Counted from the stretch's first letter, positions 53,283-62,124 are shown. The stretch is DNA of 64,000 bases from Streptomyces sp. NBC_00878 (GCF_026341515.1 NZ_JAPEOK010000001.1:5704001-5768000), one strand, 5' to 3'. Program-made: numbers and translations. The notes: generated from the sequence alone by a model not told the origin.

Positions 53283-53917
53283 CCGCTCCACCCACCTCCG
53301 CCGCGACCGCCCTCAGCGCGCGGGACGTTCACAAGGCATACGGCAAACACGTCGTACTGGCAGGCGTCGACCTCACCATCCGTTCCGGAGAGACGGTCGG
53401 CGTCGTCGGGGAGAACGGCGCCGGCAAAAGCACCCTCCTGCGCATCCTGTGCGGAGACCTGAGGCCGGACAAGGGCAGCGTCACGATCGACGGCACCCTC
53501 AGCCACTGCCCCCAACACCCCGTTCTCAACAACGCCCTTACGCCGCTGCAGCACCTGAGCCTGTTCCAGGAAGCCTTCGGCCTGCGGAACCTGGACCACG
53601 CCCACGAGCTGATCGACCGGCTCGCCTTCGCCGATCACCTGTACGTCCCCGTCAAAGTCCTCAGCGGCGGAACACGGCAGAAGCTCAACCTCGTCCTCGC
53701 CCTCATGCACGATCCCGACGTGGTACTGCTCGACGAGCCCTACCAGGGTTTCGACTGGCAGACGTACCTGGCCTTCTGGGACCTCGCCGCCGCCCGTCGC
53801 GCGGCCGGGCGCACCACCGTCGTCATCTCCCACCTCGCGTACGACATCGACCGCCTGGACACCGTCATCCAACTCACCCGCAAAGTGGCCGTCATGACCA
53901 AGGGATCCAGCCGGTGA
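53279..53917 (+). CDS. ABC transporter ATP-binding protein
   Basis: A 212-residue ABC ATPase. Walker A is VGENGAGKSTLLRIL, the Q-loop region CPQHPVLNNALTPLQHL, the signature LSGGTRQKLNLVLAL, Walker B VVLLDEPYQGFDW and the switch VVISHLAYDI (His). The short signature and D-loop (YQGFD) are those of ABC-2 exporters. It is coupled to the upstream P450 by a 4-base overlap and to the following permease by GTGA. Most likely it energises export of, or self-resistance to, the cluster's product. Confidence 0.87.
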   Translation: MTAPPTSAATALSARDVHKAYGKHVVLAGVDLTIRSGETVGVVGENGAGKSTLLRILCGDLRPDKGSVTIDGTLSHCPQHPVLNNALTPLQHLSLFQEAFGLRNLDHAHELIDRLAFADHLYVPVKVLSGGTRQKLNLVLALMHDPDVVLLDEPYQGFDWQTYLAFWDLAAARRAAGRTTVVISHLAYDIDRLDTVIQLTRKVAVMTKGSSR

Positions 53918-54696
53918 GGGCCTATCGCATCGCGGCCCGCCACAACCTGGCCGAACTCGCCAAGAACACCCTCGCCGCTCTCCTGCTGGCCGTGCTCATC
54001 CCCGTGTGGATCCTCGCCGCGCCGCAGATCTTCGCACCCGCCTCGCTGACCTTCCGGCTACGCGCGACCGGCCGGACGCTCACCGCCTCAACGGACCACG
54101 TGGGCATGATCCACGGTTGCCTCGGCGTGGTCATGCTCCTGATGGCCTTCCTCACCTTCAGCGCCGCCCGTCAGGCAGGCCCCTTCGACCGCCGGCTCAC
54201 CGCGGCCGGCTACCCGCGCACTTCGCTCCTGCTGGCCAAGGCCACCTCGCTGCTCTCGGCCGCCGCGCTCGTCGCCCTGTACACCACCGTATGGACGCTG
54301 GCCGTATGGTCGCCCCGCCACCCGGAGTTCCTCTGGCTCGGGCTCTTCACCGCATGCCTGGTCTACGGAGCGCTCGGCCTCGTCCTCGCCCTCTTCCTGC
54401 CCGGTGAACTCGAAGGCATGGTCGTCATCTTCGTCACCAGCAACCTCGACCTGCTCCCACAAAGCCCCCTGGTCAACCCGGATCCGCACGGTTTCCTGGG
54501 CCCCCTGCTCCCGATGTACGGCCCCGCGCAGACCTGCCTCGCCGCCGGCCTTGCCCCGTCGGTCCCGCTCCGACCCGTAACCGCAAGTCTCGCGTGGACC
54601 GGCGCCCTCACCCTCATCGCTCTCCTGGCCTTCTGGATCCGCACTCGCACGCGGCAGCCCCGTGACACTTCACGCCGCGTTTCATACGGCGGCTGA
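53914..54696 (+). CDS. ABC-2 type transporter permease
   Basis: A 260-residue membrane protein with six hydrophobic segments, including NTLAALLLAVLIPVWILAAP, GCLGVVMLLMAFLTFSAARQ, TACLVYGALGLVLALFLPG, MVVIFVTSNLDLLPQ and a final LTLIALLAFWIRTRTRQP. The loop AAGYPRTSLLLAKATSLLSA is typical of ABC-2 permeases. It pairs with the preceding ATPase, whose stop its GTG start overlaps. Together they would export a hydrophobic metabolite. End of the presumed cluster. Confidence 0.83.
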   Translation: MRAYRIAARHNLAELAKNTLAALLLAVLIPVWILAAPQIFAPASLTFRLRATGRTLTASTDHVGMIHGCLGVVMLLMAFLTFSAARQAGPFDRRLTAAGYPRTSLLLAKATSLLSAAALVALYTTVWTLAVWSPRHPEFLWLGLFTACLVYGALGLVLALFLPGELEGMVVIFVTSNLDLLPQSPLVNPDPHGFLGPLLPMYGPAQTCLAAGLAPSVPLRPVTASLAWTGALTLIALLAFWIRTRTRQPRDTSRRVSYGG

Positions 54697-54843
54697 CCCA
54701 CGACGGCGCGGCGACTGGCTCGACCCGCAAGCGGGCTCCTGAACGACCGCGTCCTGAAAGGATCATGGAGAAAGCCGCGGGCGACGGCCTGACCGCACGG
54801 CGCCACGAAGTCCACGGCACAGCCGGCACCGTCCGGGCTTCAT

Positions 54844-54887
54844 GAACGTCGAGAGCCGCTCGCCACGAACGTCGAGAGCCGCTCGCC
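54844..54887. repeat. Direct repeat, two copies, period 23
   Basis: Two identical 21-base copies separated by AC, in intergenic DNA. Confidence 0.8.
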
Positions 54888-55060
54888 GGACCGGCGGCGC
54901 GAGGCTCACGGCTCTGCACGCGGACGGTGAGCACGGCCCGAGTCGGACCCGGGAGAGAAGAGAAACCCGGGGTACGTCGGCCTGCCGTGGCATCGGGTGT
55001 GGCCGGTGAGGCCCCCTCTATGGCCGCGTAGGACAGTTCCAGTCGGATGCCGGGCTCATA

Positions 55061-55105
55061 GGTTTCCCCCGAAACGGTTTCCTTCGAAACGGTTTCCCCC
55101 GAAAC
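55061..55105. repeat. Three tandem 15-base units
   Basis: GGTTTCCCCCGAAAC, GGTTTCCTTCGAAAC, GGTTTCCCCCGAAAC in direct succession. Each unit is itself an imperfect inverted repeat (GTTTC...GAAAC), so the array might bind a regulator. Confidence 0.75.
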
Positions 55106-55251
55106 GGGCGACGCGTGGTGAGAACGGAGGCGGGTGCGTGCCGGGAAACACCGTGCTCTCCGCACCGTGCTTGAGCCTTCCGGACCAGGCACCTTCCTGT
55201 GCTTCCGGTACCGCCCGTTCACCCCGGTCAACGACTCGCTGGAGGGCACGA

Positions 55252-55518
55252 ATGTCCCGATCTCATCCCGAGCTTGAGACCAAGGGTGCGTTCCGGCGTC
55301 GCCCGTCGAGCCCAGCGGGGCGGTTCCTGATGTTCAACGCGGCCGCGCTGGTGCTCCATCTGACGCTGGCACTCGCGGCCAAGACCCAGCTTGCGGCCGA
55401 GGTCATGGGCCCGATGACGGCAGGTGTCCTGCTGCTCGTCGGCCATGGGGTCCTCCTGCTGTGGACGGCCCACCTGTACGCCTCCGCCGTCGTTTCCGCG
55501 GACAGAGGGCAGGCATGA
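55252..55518 (+). CDS. Small membrane protein preceding a sodium/solute symporter (DUF485-like)
   Basis: An 88-residue protein with two membrane helices (LMFNAAALVLHLTLALAA; VMGPMTAGVLLLVGHGVLLL). Small two-helix subunits of the DUF485/DUF4212 type commonly precede acetate or solute:sodium symporters, as here. ATG 55252 has GGAGG six bases upstream. Its stop overlaps the symporter start (ATGA). A role as a symporter subunit is inferred from context; sequence similarity to DUF485 is weak by eye. Confidence 0.65.
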   Translation: MSRSHPELETKGAFRRRPSSPAGRFLMFNAAALVLHLTLALAAKTQLAAEVMGPMTAGVLLLVGHGVLLLWTAHLYASAVVSADRGQA

Positions 55519-57194
55519 TGGGGTCGGTTCTGGCGGCGGCAGCGCCGATGTCGAGCGACACCCGGGCGGTTCTGCTCGTGGTGTTCCTCGGCTTCCTGGT
55601 GGTGACTCTGCTCTTCTGCCTGCTCGTCGGGCCGGAAGGGGACGAGGCCGACGCGTTCTACAAGGGTGGCCGAAGCGGCCTCTTCGGCAGTGTTCTGGCA
55701 CTGGCCGGGGTGTGCCTTCCGGCGGGCACGGTCCTGGGGACGACCGGGACGATCAGTCTGTTCGGTTACGACGGAATGTTCATCGCCCTCAGCACACTGC
55801 TCTCCCTGGCCCTGCTTCTCGTCCTTGCGGGGCCACTGCGGCGCCATGGCCGGTTCACGGTCGGTGACGTCTTCGCGCGACACGACTGGGGACGGGGCCC
55901 ACGCATCGCCGCGGGAGCGGCCACCCTTGCGGTGTGCCTGCCCTTGCTGACGTTCGAACTCGCCACCATCGGTCTCAGCGCCGGACTGCTGCTCGGACTC
56001 ACCGGGAGTGGTGCCCAGGCCGTCGCCACGGCGATGATCGGCATCCTGATCGTGTCGGCCACCGTGTTCGGCGGCATGCGCTGTGCCACCGCGCTGCAGA
56101 TCATCAAGGGCGTCGTGTTGTTCGCCGCCTGTGCGGTCGTCGTGGTCCTGGTGCTGCGGGAGTTCCACTTCCACCCGGGTGGCCTGCTCCGGGCCGCCGA
56201 GAGCCAGAGCGGTCGGCCGGACGCGTTCCTGAGTCAGGGGCTGAGCAGGGAGGCGGGGGTTTCGCCGGCACTCGGGGTGGTCGACTTCGTCGGCCTTCAA
56301 CTGACGATCGTCCTCGGCATAGCGGCCATGCCCCATGTGGTCATGCGGGTCAACACCCTGCCCGACGTGGCCTCGGCAACGGTGGCCGTCCGGCGCGTGA
56401 TGCACATCGTGGCGGCGTTCGTGGTCCTGGCCGTCGTGATGGGGCTGGGGGCGGCGGCCTTCGTCGGCAGCGCACAGATCACGGCAGCCGATCCCGGCGG
56501 AGCCAGCGCGTTGCCGTTGCTCTCCGCCGGGCTGGCGGGTGGGACATCGACGGCCGGCGGGGCCACGGTGTTCATCCTCGTGGCGTGCGCTCTGTTCGTC
56601 ACCGTGCTGGCCTCGACGGCCGGCGTCACCCTGGCAGCCGCCGCTGCGGTCGCCCATGACGTCTTCCGGCGGACGCAGCGTGCGGACCGGGCCCAAGGAG
56701 GATCGGAGATCGGCACGGCCCGGTGGGCGGTGGCGGGCGTGGGCCTCCTCGGCATCGCTCTGGCGGTGACCGTGCAGCAGTGGAACATCAACTTGTTGAC
56801 CACGCTTTCGCTGGCCATCGCGGCCTCCAGCCTCCTGCCGGCGCTGGTGTACTCGCTGTTCTGGAGTGCGTACACCCGCCGCGGTCTGCTGTGGACGCTG
56901 TACGGCGGCACGGGGACCACCGTTGTCCTGCACGTGTTCTCGCCGGTCTTCAGCGGCGCCCCGTCGGCGCTGTTTCCCGAGTGGCATCTGAACTGGTTTC
57001 CGTTGCAGAGCGTGGCCCTGGTCTCGGTGCCGGTCGGCTTTCTGCTCGGCTGTCTCGTCAGCGCGCTCGGTGGCCAGGGCACCCGCGGCGGGCCGGTGAA
57101 CCGTGACCGGCCGTCCTCCTCTTCCTCTTCCTCTTCCTCCTCTTCCTCTTCCTCCTCTTCTTCTTCCTCCTCCTCGTTCTCTGCCACTCACTGA
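55515..57194 (+). CDS. Sodium:solute symporter (SSS family) with poly-serine C-terminus
   Basis: A 559-residue carrier with about 13 membrane helices. Typical features are EADAFYKGGRSGLFGS at the start, LAGVCLPAGTVLGTTGTISL, MPHVVMRVNTLPDVASATVA in the core and an AAAAAVAHDVFRRTQRADRA loop near helix 9-10, all as in ActP/YwcA-like acetate or pyruvate symporters. The last 26 residues contain 21 consecutive serines. Substrate probably a short carboxylate. ATG 55515 overlaps the small membrane gene's stop. Confidence 0.85.
   Translation: MMGSVLAAAAPMSSDTRAVLLVVFLGFLVVTLLFCLLVGPEGDEADAFYKGGRSGLFGSVLALAGVCLPAGTVLGTTGTISLFGYDGMFIALSTLLSLALLLVLAGPLRRHGRFTVGDVFARHDWGRGPRIAAGAATLAVCLPLLTFELATIGLSAGLLLGLTGSGAQAVATAMIGILIVSATVFGGMRCATALQIIKGVVLFAACAVVVVLVLREFHFHPGGLLRAAESQSGRPDAFLSQGLSREAGVSPALGVVDFVGLQLTIVLGIAAMPHVVMRVNTLPDVASATVAVRRVMHIVAAFVVLAVVMGLGAAAFVGSAQITAADPGGASALPLLSAGLAGGTSTAGGATVFILVACALFVTVLASTAGVTLAAAAAVAHDVFRRTQRADRAQGGSEIGTARWAVAGVGLLGIALAVTVQQWNINLLTTLSLAIAASSLLPALVYSLFWSAYTRRGLLWTLYGGTGTTVVLHVFSPVFSGAPSALFPEWHLNWFPLQSVALVSVPVGFLLGCLVSALGGQGTRGGPVNRDRPSSSSSSSSSSSSSSSSSSSSSFSATH
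57114..57176 (+). repeat. TCC/TCT microsatellite coding for 21 serines
   Basis: A 63-base run of TCC and TCT codons at the 3' end of the symporter gene. A frame change by slippage would alter only the last residues. Confidence 0.9.
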
Positions 57195-57278
57195 CCTCCC
57201 ATCCGGGCACACAGAGGGCGCGTCACCCTCGAATTGGTCTAGACAATCCGGGGGTCAACACTCAGACGTGGACCCGCG

Positions 57279-57318
57279 AATGTTGGTGACGTATTCTTCT
57301 ATGTACATCACCAACATT
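57279..57318. promoter_or_regulatory. Inverted repeat upstream of vapB
   Basis: AATGTTGGTGA at 57279-57289 and the perfect complement TCACCAACATT at 57308-57318, with inner GTA/TAC continuing the symmetry after one mismatch. It ends 16 bases before the vapB start, the usual place for autoregulation by a VapBC complex. Confidence 0.7.
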
Positions 57319-57334
57319 GTGCGGGAGGTGCTGT

Positions 57335-57556
57335 ATGTCTGTGACCCAGATCGACATCGATGACGACGCCCTGGAGCGTGCCATGGCTCTGTCGAAGGTC
57401 AGGACCAAGAAGGAGGCGGTCAATCTCGCTCTGCACTTCTACGCCGAGCAGCAGGAGCGTGCGGCGCGGATCAGCCGTCACTTCGAGCGTGCGCGTGAGT
57501 GGGGTGCCGTCGAGGATGCCGAACGGCTGCACCGGGCGGAGAAGCACAGCCGGTGA
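57335..57556 (+). CDS. vapB: VapB-type antitoxin
   Basis: A 73-residue antitoxin of the ribbon-helix-helix (VapB/DUF2191) type. The first 30 residues form the DNA-binding fold: SVTQIDIDDDALERAMALS and TKKEAVNLALHFYAE. The acidic/basic C-terminal helix (ISRHFERAREWGAVEDAER) should wrap the toxin. ATG 57335 follows GGGAGG. Its stop overlaps the toxin's GTG start (GTGA). The upstream inverted repeat is its likely operator. Confidence 0.87.
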   Translation: MSVTQIDIDDDALERAMALSKVRTKKEAVNLALHFYAEQQERAARISRHFERAREWGAVEDAERLHRAEKHSR

Positions 57557-57963
57557 TCTACCTGCTCGACACGTCCGGCCTGGTCCGGCTGCTCCGCGAT
57601 CCCAAACTGCAGTCGGCCTGGTACGACGCGATCGATGCCGGAGCCGTCGCCTCCTGTTACGTGCAACGCGCCGAGTTCCTCCACAGCGCCCGGAACGGAC
57701 GCGAGTACGACGAGATCGTTGAGATGTTCACGGACCTCTATGCCGATGTGGCGGTGCCGAAGAACGCGGGACGTTGGATCGGCGCGGTGCAACACCGTAT
57801 GGCCCGGGCCGGGGAGCATCGCAGCGCCTCAGCGGTGGACCTCGTCATCGCCGCCACCGCGGCCCACCACGGCCTGGCTGTCCTCCACGACGATGCCGAC
57901 TACCGCGCTATTGCCCGGCACGCATCCGACCTGACCGAGCACAACATCCACGATGTCGCCTGA
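57553..57963 (+). CDS. vapC: VapC-type PIN-domain toxin ribonuclease
   Basis: A 136-residue PIN-domain protein. The four acidic residues of the metal centre are Asp6 in YLLDTSGLVRLL, Glu41 in QRAEFLHSAR, Asp96 in SAVDLVIAATAAHHG and Asp114 or Asp116 in LHDDADYRAIA. It should cleave a specific RNA when freed from VapB. GTG 57553 overlaps the antitoxin stop. The pair is complete and looks functional. Confidence 0.88.
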   Translation: MIYLLDTSGLVRLLRDPKLQSAWYDAIDAGAVASCYVQRAEFLHSARNGREYDEIVEMFTDLYADVAVPKNAGRWIGAVQHRMARAGEHRSASAVDLVIAATAAHHGLAVLHDDADYRAIARHASDLTEHNIHDVA

Positions 57964-58158
57964 TGGGAGTCGTCTGGCCGTGGGGACTCGTGCCGTAGCC
58001 GCCGGCAGGTGAGCACTCTTGTCGCCGGAAGCACGTGACTTCCGAGGTCGGACCGTGCCCCTGCTGGTCGGCCGGGAGGCCAGACCGTTGAGGGGGTGCG
58101 TGCCCCCGGGAGGTGGGGCGTGAGTCGCTGGTGATCGACACACCTGGCAGGCGGGCGA

Positions 58159-58425
58159 TCAGCTCTGCGCGTCGGACGTGGACTGCCATGCCTGCATGCC
58201 CGCTCGGGACGCCTCCTTGGCCTGCCGCCACTTCATGGCCGCCTGCTGGGCCGGGGGCACGTCCATGTCGCGGACCAGGCGCCGGCCTGCCACCAACACG
58301 GCGGAGGCCGCGATGGCCATGCCGGCCCACGACACCACGGCACCGGCCGCGGCGAGTACGACACCGGTCGTGACGAGCCGGGTGTTGACCTCGATCGTCC
58401 CTCGGGACTGTTGGTGATGGCTCAT
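58159..58425 (-). CDS. Small membrane protein, unknown function
   Basis: An 88-residue protein from ATG 58425 with one or two membrane helices (TRLVTTGVVLAAAGAVVSWA, GMAIAASAVLVAGRRL) and a basic cytosolic tail (AAMKWRQAKEASRAGMQAWQ). Similar small proteins of unknown role are frequent in Streptomyces. No family assigned. It stands alone on the minus strand. Confidence 0.65.
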   Translation of the reverse strand: MSHHQQSRGTIEVNTRLVTTGVVLAAAGAVVSWAGMAIAASAVLVAGRRLVRDMDVPPAQQAAMKWRQAKEASRAGMQAWQSTSDAQS

Positions 58426-58722
58426 GACTCCACCATCCAACGGGGGGAACCGCATCGCATCCCGGCCGACTGCTCAGGGCACCGGTACGGGGCCACGAAG
58501 GCTCCGAGTGGCGGGTAGGCGCAGCCGGTCGGCCAGGTCCGGTCAGGAGGCGGGCGTCGTCTGCTTCGGACGCGAACGGGCCGTCCCTCCGCGCTTCGCC
58601 CTCAGCGGTCACACACAGAGATCGGCAGGACCCGGACGCGAGTCAGTGGCCTGGGACCGAGTTGTACCTGCTGTCGCACCCGGACAGCTGTGACACGGCT
58701 CGGAGACACCCGGGCCCCGCCC

Positions 58723-60042
58723 TCACCTCTCGGGCCGGTCCAGGAGGCCCAGCCTGTGGCGCCCCGGGGACTCGGGTACGGGTGTCTCCTCACGCAGACC
58801 ACGGGTGGCGGCCGCGGCCTTCTCGTACCAGCGGCCGTACCGCTCGGCGAGGGCAACGGCCGAAACGCCGTGCAGGAGGACACTGAGGCCGACGGTGACC
58901 GCGACCACTCTGCCCACCAGTTCCACCCCGGGAACGTGTGCGGATTCCTCCGCCACGAGCAGTGCCAGCACGACGGACGCGAGACCGCGCGGCCCGAACC
59001 ACCCGATGTACGCCACCGTCGGCACCCGCAGCCCACTCCCGACGAGGGAGAGGACCACCGGCACCATCCTGACGACAGTGAGACTGAGCAGCGCGTACAG
59101 GACGATCCGCCAGCTCAGGTGCTCCAGCGCCGGGCCGAGCAGCACCGCCCCGAAGACCAGAAGGCTGATCGACGCCAGGAGTCCTCCGAGGTTCTCGGCG
59201 AACTCGGCTGTGCGGTCCGGGCTTTCCTTCTCGCCCCCGGTCCGGTGGCGGCGCAGCGCGAACCCGAAGGCGAATCCGGCGACCCAGGCGGCAATGAAAC
59301 CGCTGCCGTCCGTCACGACGCCGAGTTCGTACGACGCCACCGCGACGGCCAGCACATGAACCTGCCGCCACTCCCGCGTGACCCATCCCCTGGCCCGGGA
59401 CCACTGCAGCAGCCGACCGCCCAGCCCACCGACCAGAAGACCCAGGGCGGTGCTCAGCACCAGCGCGCGCCAGAAGACACCCTGCGCACCCTCTTCCGCA
59501 TAGTGCGTGCCCGGGACGGCGGCCAGGAACAGGACGAAGAACGGCAGCACCATGCCGTCGTTCAGGCCGCTTTCCACGTTCAGCCCATGCCGTACGAGCG
59601 CCGGGACCCGGGGATCGGAGATGGCGGTCTTGCCGAGGGCTGCGTCGGTGGGTGCGAGGATCGCGCCGACGAGCGCGAGTTCCCACACCGTCAGTCCCGG
59701 CAGCAGAGGCCAGGCGAGCAGCCAGCCCGCCCCGATGCTCAGCGGCAGTCCGATGCCCAGCAGACGGCCCGGGAGGAAGCCCCCGGCCGCGAGGTCACGT
59801 CTGCGGATCGTCATGGCATCGGTGAACAGCACGAGGGTCAGCGCGGCTTCGAGAAGCGCGATGATCGGCGCGGTGTCGTGCTCCAGGTCGATGATGTCCA
59901 GCGCGGCCGGCCCGATGAGGATCCCGGCGCCGACGAACACGATCGCCGACGACAGCGGCGTCGAGGACAGCCGACGCGAAACCAGTGCGTAGGCGGCAGT
60001 GACCCCCGCCACCGCCACACCGGTCCAGGCACCACCGCTCAT
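58723..60042 (-). CDS. Cation:proton antiporter (CPA1/NhaP-like)
   Basis: A 439-residue antiporter with about twelve membrane helices. Key motifs: LEAALTLVLFTDAMTIRRRD, LAPTDAALGKTAI (the TD... unwinding loop), VRHGLNVESGLNDGMVLPF (the essential ND pair) and YIGWFGPRGLASVVLALL. It exchanges sodium or potassium for protons at the plasma membrane. ATG 60042; an in-frame start at 60078 is less likely. The C-terminus has an additional Arg-rich, cytosolic tail. Confidence 0.87.
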   Translation of the reverse strand: MSGGAWTGVAVAGVTAAYALVSRRLSSTPLSSAIVFVGAGILIGPAALDIIDLEHDTAPIIALLEAALTLVLFTDAMTIRRRDLAAGGFLPGRLLGIGLPLSIGAGWLLAWPLLPGLTVWELALVGAILAPTDAALGKTAISDPRVPALVRHGLNVESGLNDGMVLPFFVLFLAAVPGTHYAEEGAQGVFWRALVLSTALGLLVGGLGGRLLQWSRARGWVTREWRQVHVLAVAVASYELGVVTDGSGFIAAWVAGFAFGFALRRHRTGGEKESPDRTAEFAENLGGLLASISLLVFGAVLLGPALEHLSWRIVLYALLSLTVVRMVPVVLSLVGSGLRVPTVAYIGWFGPRGLASVVLALLVAEESAHVPGVELVGRVVAVTVGLSVLLHGVSAVALAERYGRWYEKAAAATRGLREETPVPESPGRHRLGLLDRPER

Positions 60043-60485
60043 GCTCCGACCCTCCGGATCCACCCGCCGGACACCCACGGCGGATTGTCGACTCGTGTGC
60101 GGCTGCGGAAGCCTGACTGGTCCGTCTGAACGCCCGCTCGCCTTCTTCTCTACAGGTCGGCGAGGGGCTGCCCGCCGACGTCGAGCAGGACACGCCGGAC
60201 GGTGCCGCCTCAGGAGTGCGACGGTGGGCCGGGGGTGTCAGGAGCCGGTCGGCCGCCGTCCCGCCCGGCGCAGGCCGTCAGCGGCTGCGGCGGGCATGCG
60301 ACTGCCGTGGGTGTCCGAGACGCCCATGAATCGCCGCCCGGTGTGCAGGTGACGCCGCTCCTTCGCTTCGCTGGGCCACGGCATCCGAAGCCACTCATGG
60401 ACCTCGGGGTGCAGCGCGCGCGGACGGCTGCGACCGTTGGAGTGATGTGCTGGATGGTCCCGATGGTTTGACACTGGAGGCGGCC
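60043..60485. other. Intergenic region without a recognised gene
   Basis: Between the antiporter and the DUF5133 gene. It should hold both divergent promoters. No repeats or coding features stand out. Confidence 0.4.
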
Positions 60486-60713
60486 ATGACGGTGGTGGCA
60501 CACCCTTCGCTTCTGCGGGAGCTGGTCGAGCGGTGCGAGACGCTCAGACGGCAAGCGGTGTCCGGCGGCAGCCCGGCGGTCGCGCGCCGGCTCGAGGACG
60601 CGACGTACACGCTGTGCGTGGTCACCGGCACCCGCCAGTTGGATGCGGCGCTGTCCGTGGCCCGTCGGCAGTTGGCCGACGCCATGACACGACAACAGCC
60701 TCTTCACCGCTGA
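60486..60713 (+). CDS. DUF5133-like small protein
   Basis: A 75-residue protein from ATG 60486 (GGAGG five bases upstream). The pattern AHPSLLRELVERCETLR, then ARRLEDATYTLCVVTGTR and ALSVARRQLADA is that of the Streptomyces DUF5133 family, whose function is unknown. Some members are under stress-sigma control. No operon partner. Confidence 0.75.
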   Translation: MTVVAHPSLLRELVERCETLRRQAVSGGSPAVARRLEDATYTLCVVTGTRQLDAALSVARRQLADAMTRQQPLHR

Positions 60714-61453
60714 ACGCGTACCCGGCGTCGGGGCCGTCGCCGTCCCGCAGTACAGGGCGCGGGGGCGAGCCCCGCGTCGGGCGGGTGAAGTATCTGATCG
60801 GCGCGCGGTTCAAGGCTCCGGCCGACGGCGGGTCCGACACCGCCGCCGAGTGAGCCGTCGCACCGGGTCGTCAGACCGAGAGCCCGGTGTCCGGCGTCTC
60901 GAAGATTGCCCATTCCGGCAAAGCTCCGCATGCCCTCGCGGTAGGACCGCACGGCCGCCCGCACCACCGACGCCCGCTCCTTGGAACTGAAGCCGTTCGC
61001 CCGGCCCGCGATGACCAGGCTGGCGGACAGCCGCTTGACGTCCCATTCCCACGGTCCGGGCAGCGTCTCGTCGAAGTCGTTGATGTCGAACATCAGGCGG
61101 CGTTCCGGCGAGGCCAGCAACCGGAAGTTCAGCATGTGCGCGTCGCCGCAGCACTGCACCCTGAACCCGCTGCGCGGCGTCTCCGCGAGGTCCGCGGCCA
61201 TGATGGCGGCGGCCCCGCGGTAGAAGCGGAACGGAGCCTCGCTCATCCTGCCGTAGCGGATCGGTACGAGTTCCGGCACCCGCGTCGCGGACTGCTTCTC
61301 GATGATCTCCACCGGGTCCGTGCGCTTCGGCGGAGGTATGAACTCGGCGTGGCCGGAACGGGGTACCGCGGCCCGCGCGGCCCTGCCACGGGCGACCCGC
61401 TCCTGCGGGGTGAGGTGCCGCGTGTCGGTGCCGGAAAGGTGGTTCTTGGTCAT
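60704..61453 (-). pseudogene. Truncated DUF2252 protein
   Basis: From ATG 61453 the first 180 or so residues match DUF2252: RYGRMSEAPFRFYRGAAAIM, CGDAHMLNFRLLASPERRLM, DINDFDETLPGPWEWDVKRL and REGMRSFAGMGNL. Full proteins have about 430-470 residues. Homology ends near 60900, and the remaining frame to 60704 is Arg/Pro/Gly-rich and unrelated. The C-terminal catalytic-like half is missing, so I take it as a deletion product. The family resembles kinases or phosphotransferases of unknown role. Confidence 0.7.
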
Positions 61454-61608
61454 TGCAGACACTCCACGATGGGTGGGCCGGCGTTGTGCAGCGGGCACGA
61501 GGCCGTCGGGCGCCGCACCGCGGGCACCGTCGGTATCGGTCTCCGGACGGCCCGCTGACCGATCCGGGGCGGCGCCCACGGTGTCCTGTGCCCGTACGCA
61601 CGAGCGGG

Positions 61609-62022
61609 TCAGTGGAGGACCTTCTCCTTGGCCCGGCGGTACTCCTCGTCGGTGATGTCGCCCTTGGCGCGGATCTCGGCGAGCTTGGCGAGTTCGTCCG
61701 CCTCGCTGGCGCCCGCGCTGCCTGCGGTCTCGCGGATGTACCGCTCCGTCTGCTCCTGCTTGGCCCTGGCGTGGCCCTGCTCGCGCTTGCCCATGTCCTT
61801 GCCCCGGGCGATGACGTAGACGAAGACGCCCAGGAAGGGGAGGACGATGGCGAAGAGGAGCCATCCGGTCTTGGCCCATCCGCTCAGGTCGTCGTCACGG
61901 AAGATGTCCACGATGACGCGGAAGAGCAGGACGAACCACATGATCCACAGGAAGAACCACATGATCGCCCAGAAAGCCCCCAGGACGGGAAAGTCGTAGG
62001 CCAGGTTCATGCTGCCGCTCAT
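61609..62022 (-). CDS. Membrane protein with PLDc_N-like helices and SHOCT domain
   Basis: A 137-residue protein. Two membrane helices (AFWAIMWFFLWIMWFVLLFR; WLLFAIVLPFLGVFVYVIAR) are joined by a DIFRDDDLSGWAKTGW loop, as in PLDc_N proteins. The C-terminal SHOCT segment is ELAKLAEIRAKGDITDEEYR with RAKEKVL. Function unknown. Probably an oligomerising membrane scaffold. ATG 62022 follows GAGGAG. Intact, unlike its neighbours on both sides. Confidence 0.83.
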   Translation of the reverse strand: MSGSMNLAYDFPVLGAFWAIMWFFLWIMWFVLLFRVIVDIFRDDDLSGWAKTGWLLFAIVLPFLGVFVYVIARGKDMGKREQGHARAKQEQTERYIRETAGSAGASEADELAKLAEIRAKGDITDEEYRRAKEKVLH

Positions 62023-62124
62023 TGCTTCTCCTCTGGGTGTCGTCCGCCGGGAGCCCGGCGGACCTGCCTGCGAGTCCCGCCTGTAGACGGGCAGAACTCA
62101 TGGGCGGTCCCGGTCGCCTTGCTG

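Larger units (their letters stand above)
54697..55251. other. Intergenic region with direct repeats
   Basis: 555 bases. It contains two copies of a 21-base unit (GAACGTCGAGAGCCGCTCGC plus C) at 54844-54864 and 54867-54887 and three 15-base units at 55061-55105. No gene is recognised on either strand; the minus-strand frame across it has no family features. The symporter promoter should lie near its right end. Confidence 0.5.

Noticed and set aside
55061..55105. CRISPR-like array
   Set aside because: The 15-base units are contiguous without spacers, too short and only three in number; no cas genes are nearby.
54614..55249. Minus-strand frame of 211 codons between the ABC permease and the symporter
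   Set aside because: It is partly antisense to the permease gene and its distinctive SGETV-type repeat comes from the 15-base DNA repeats.
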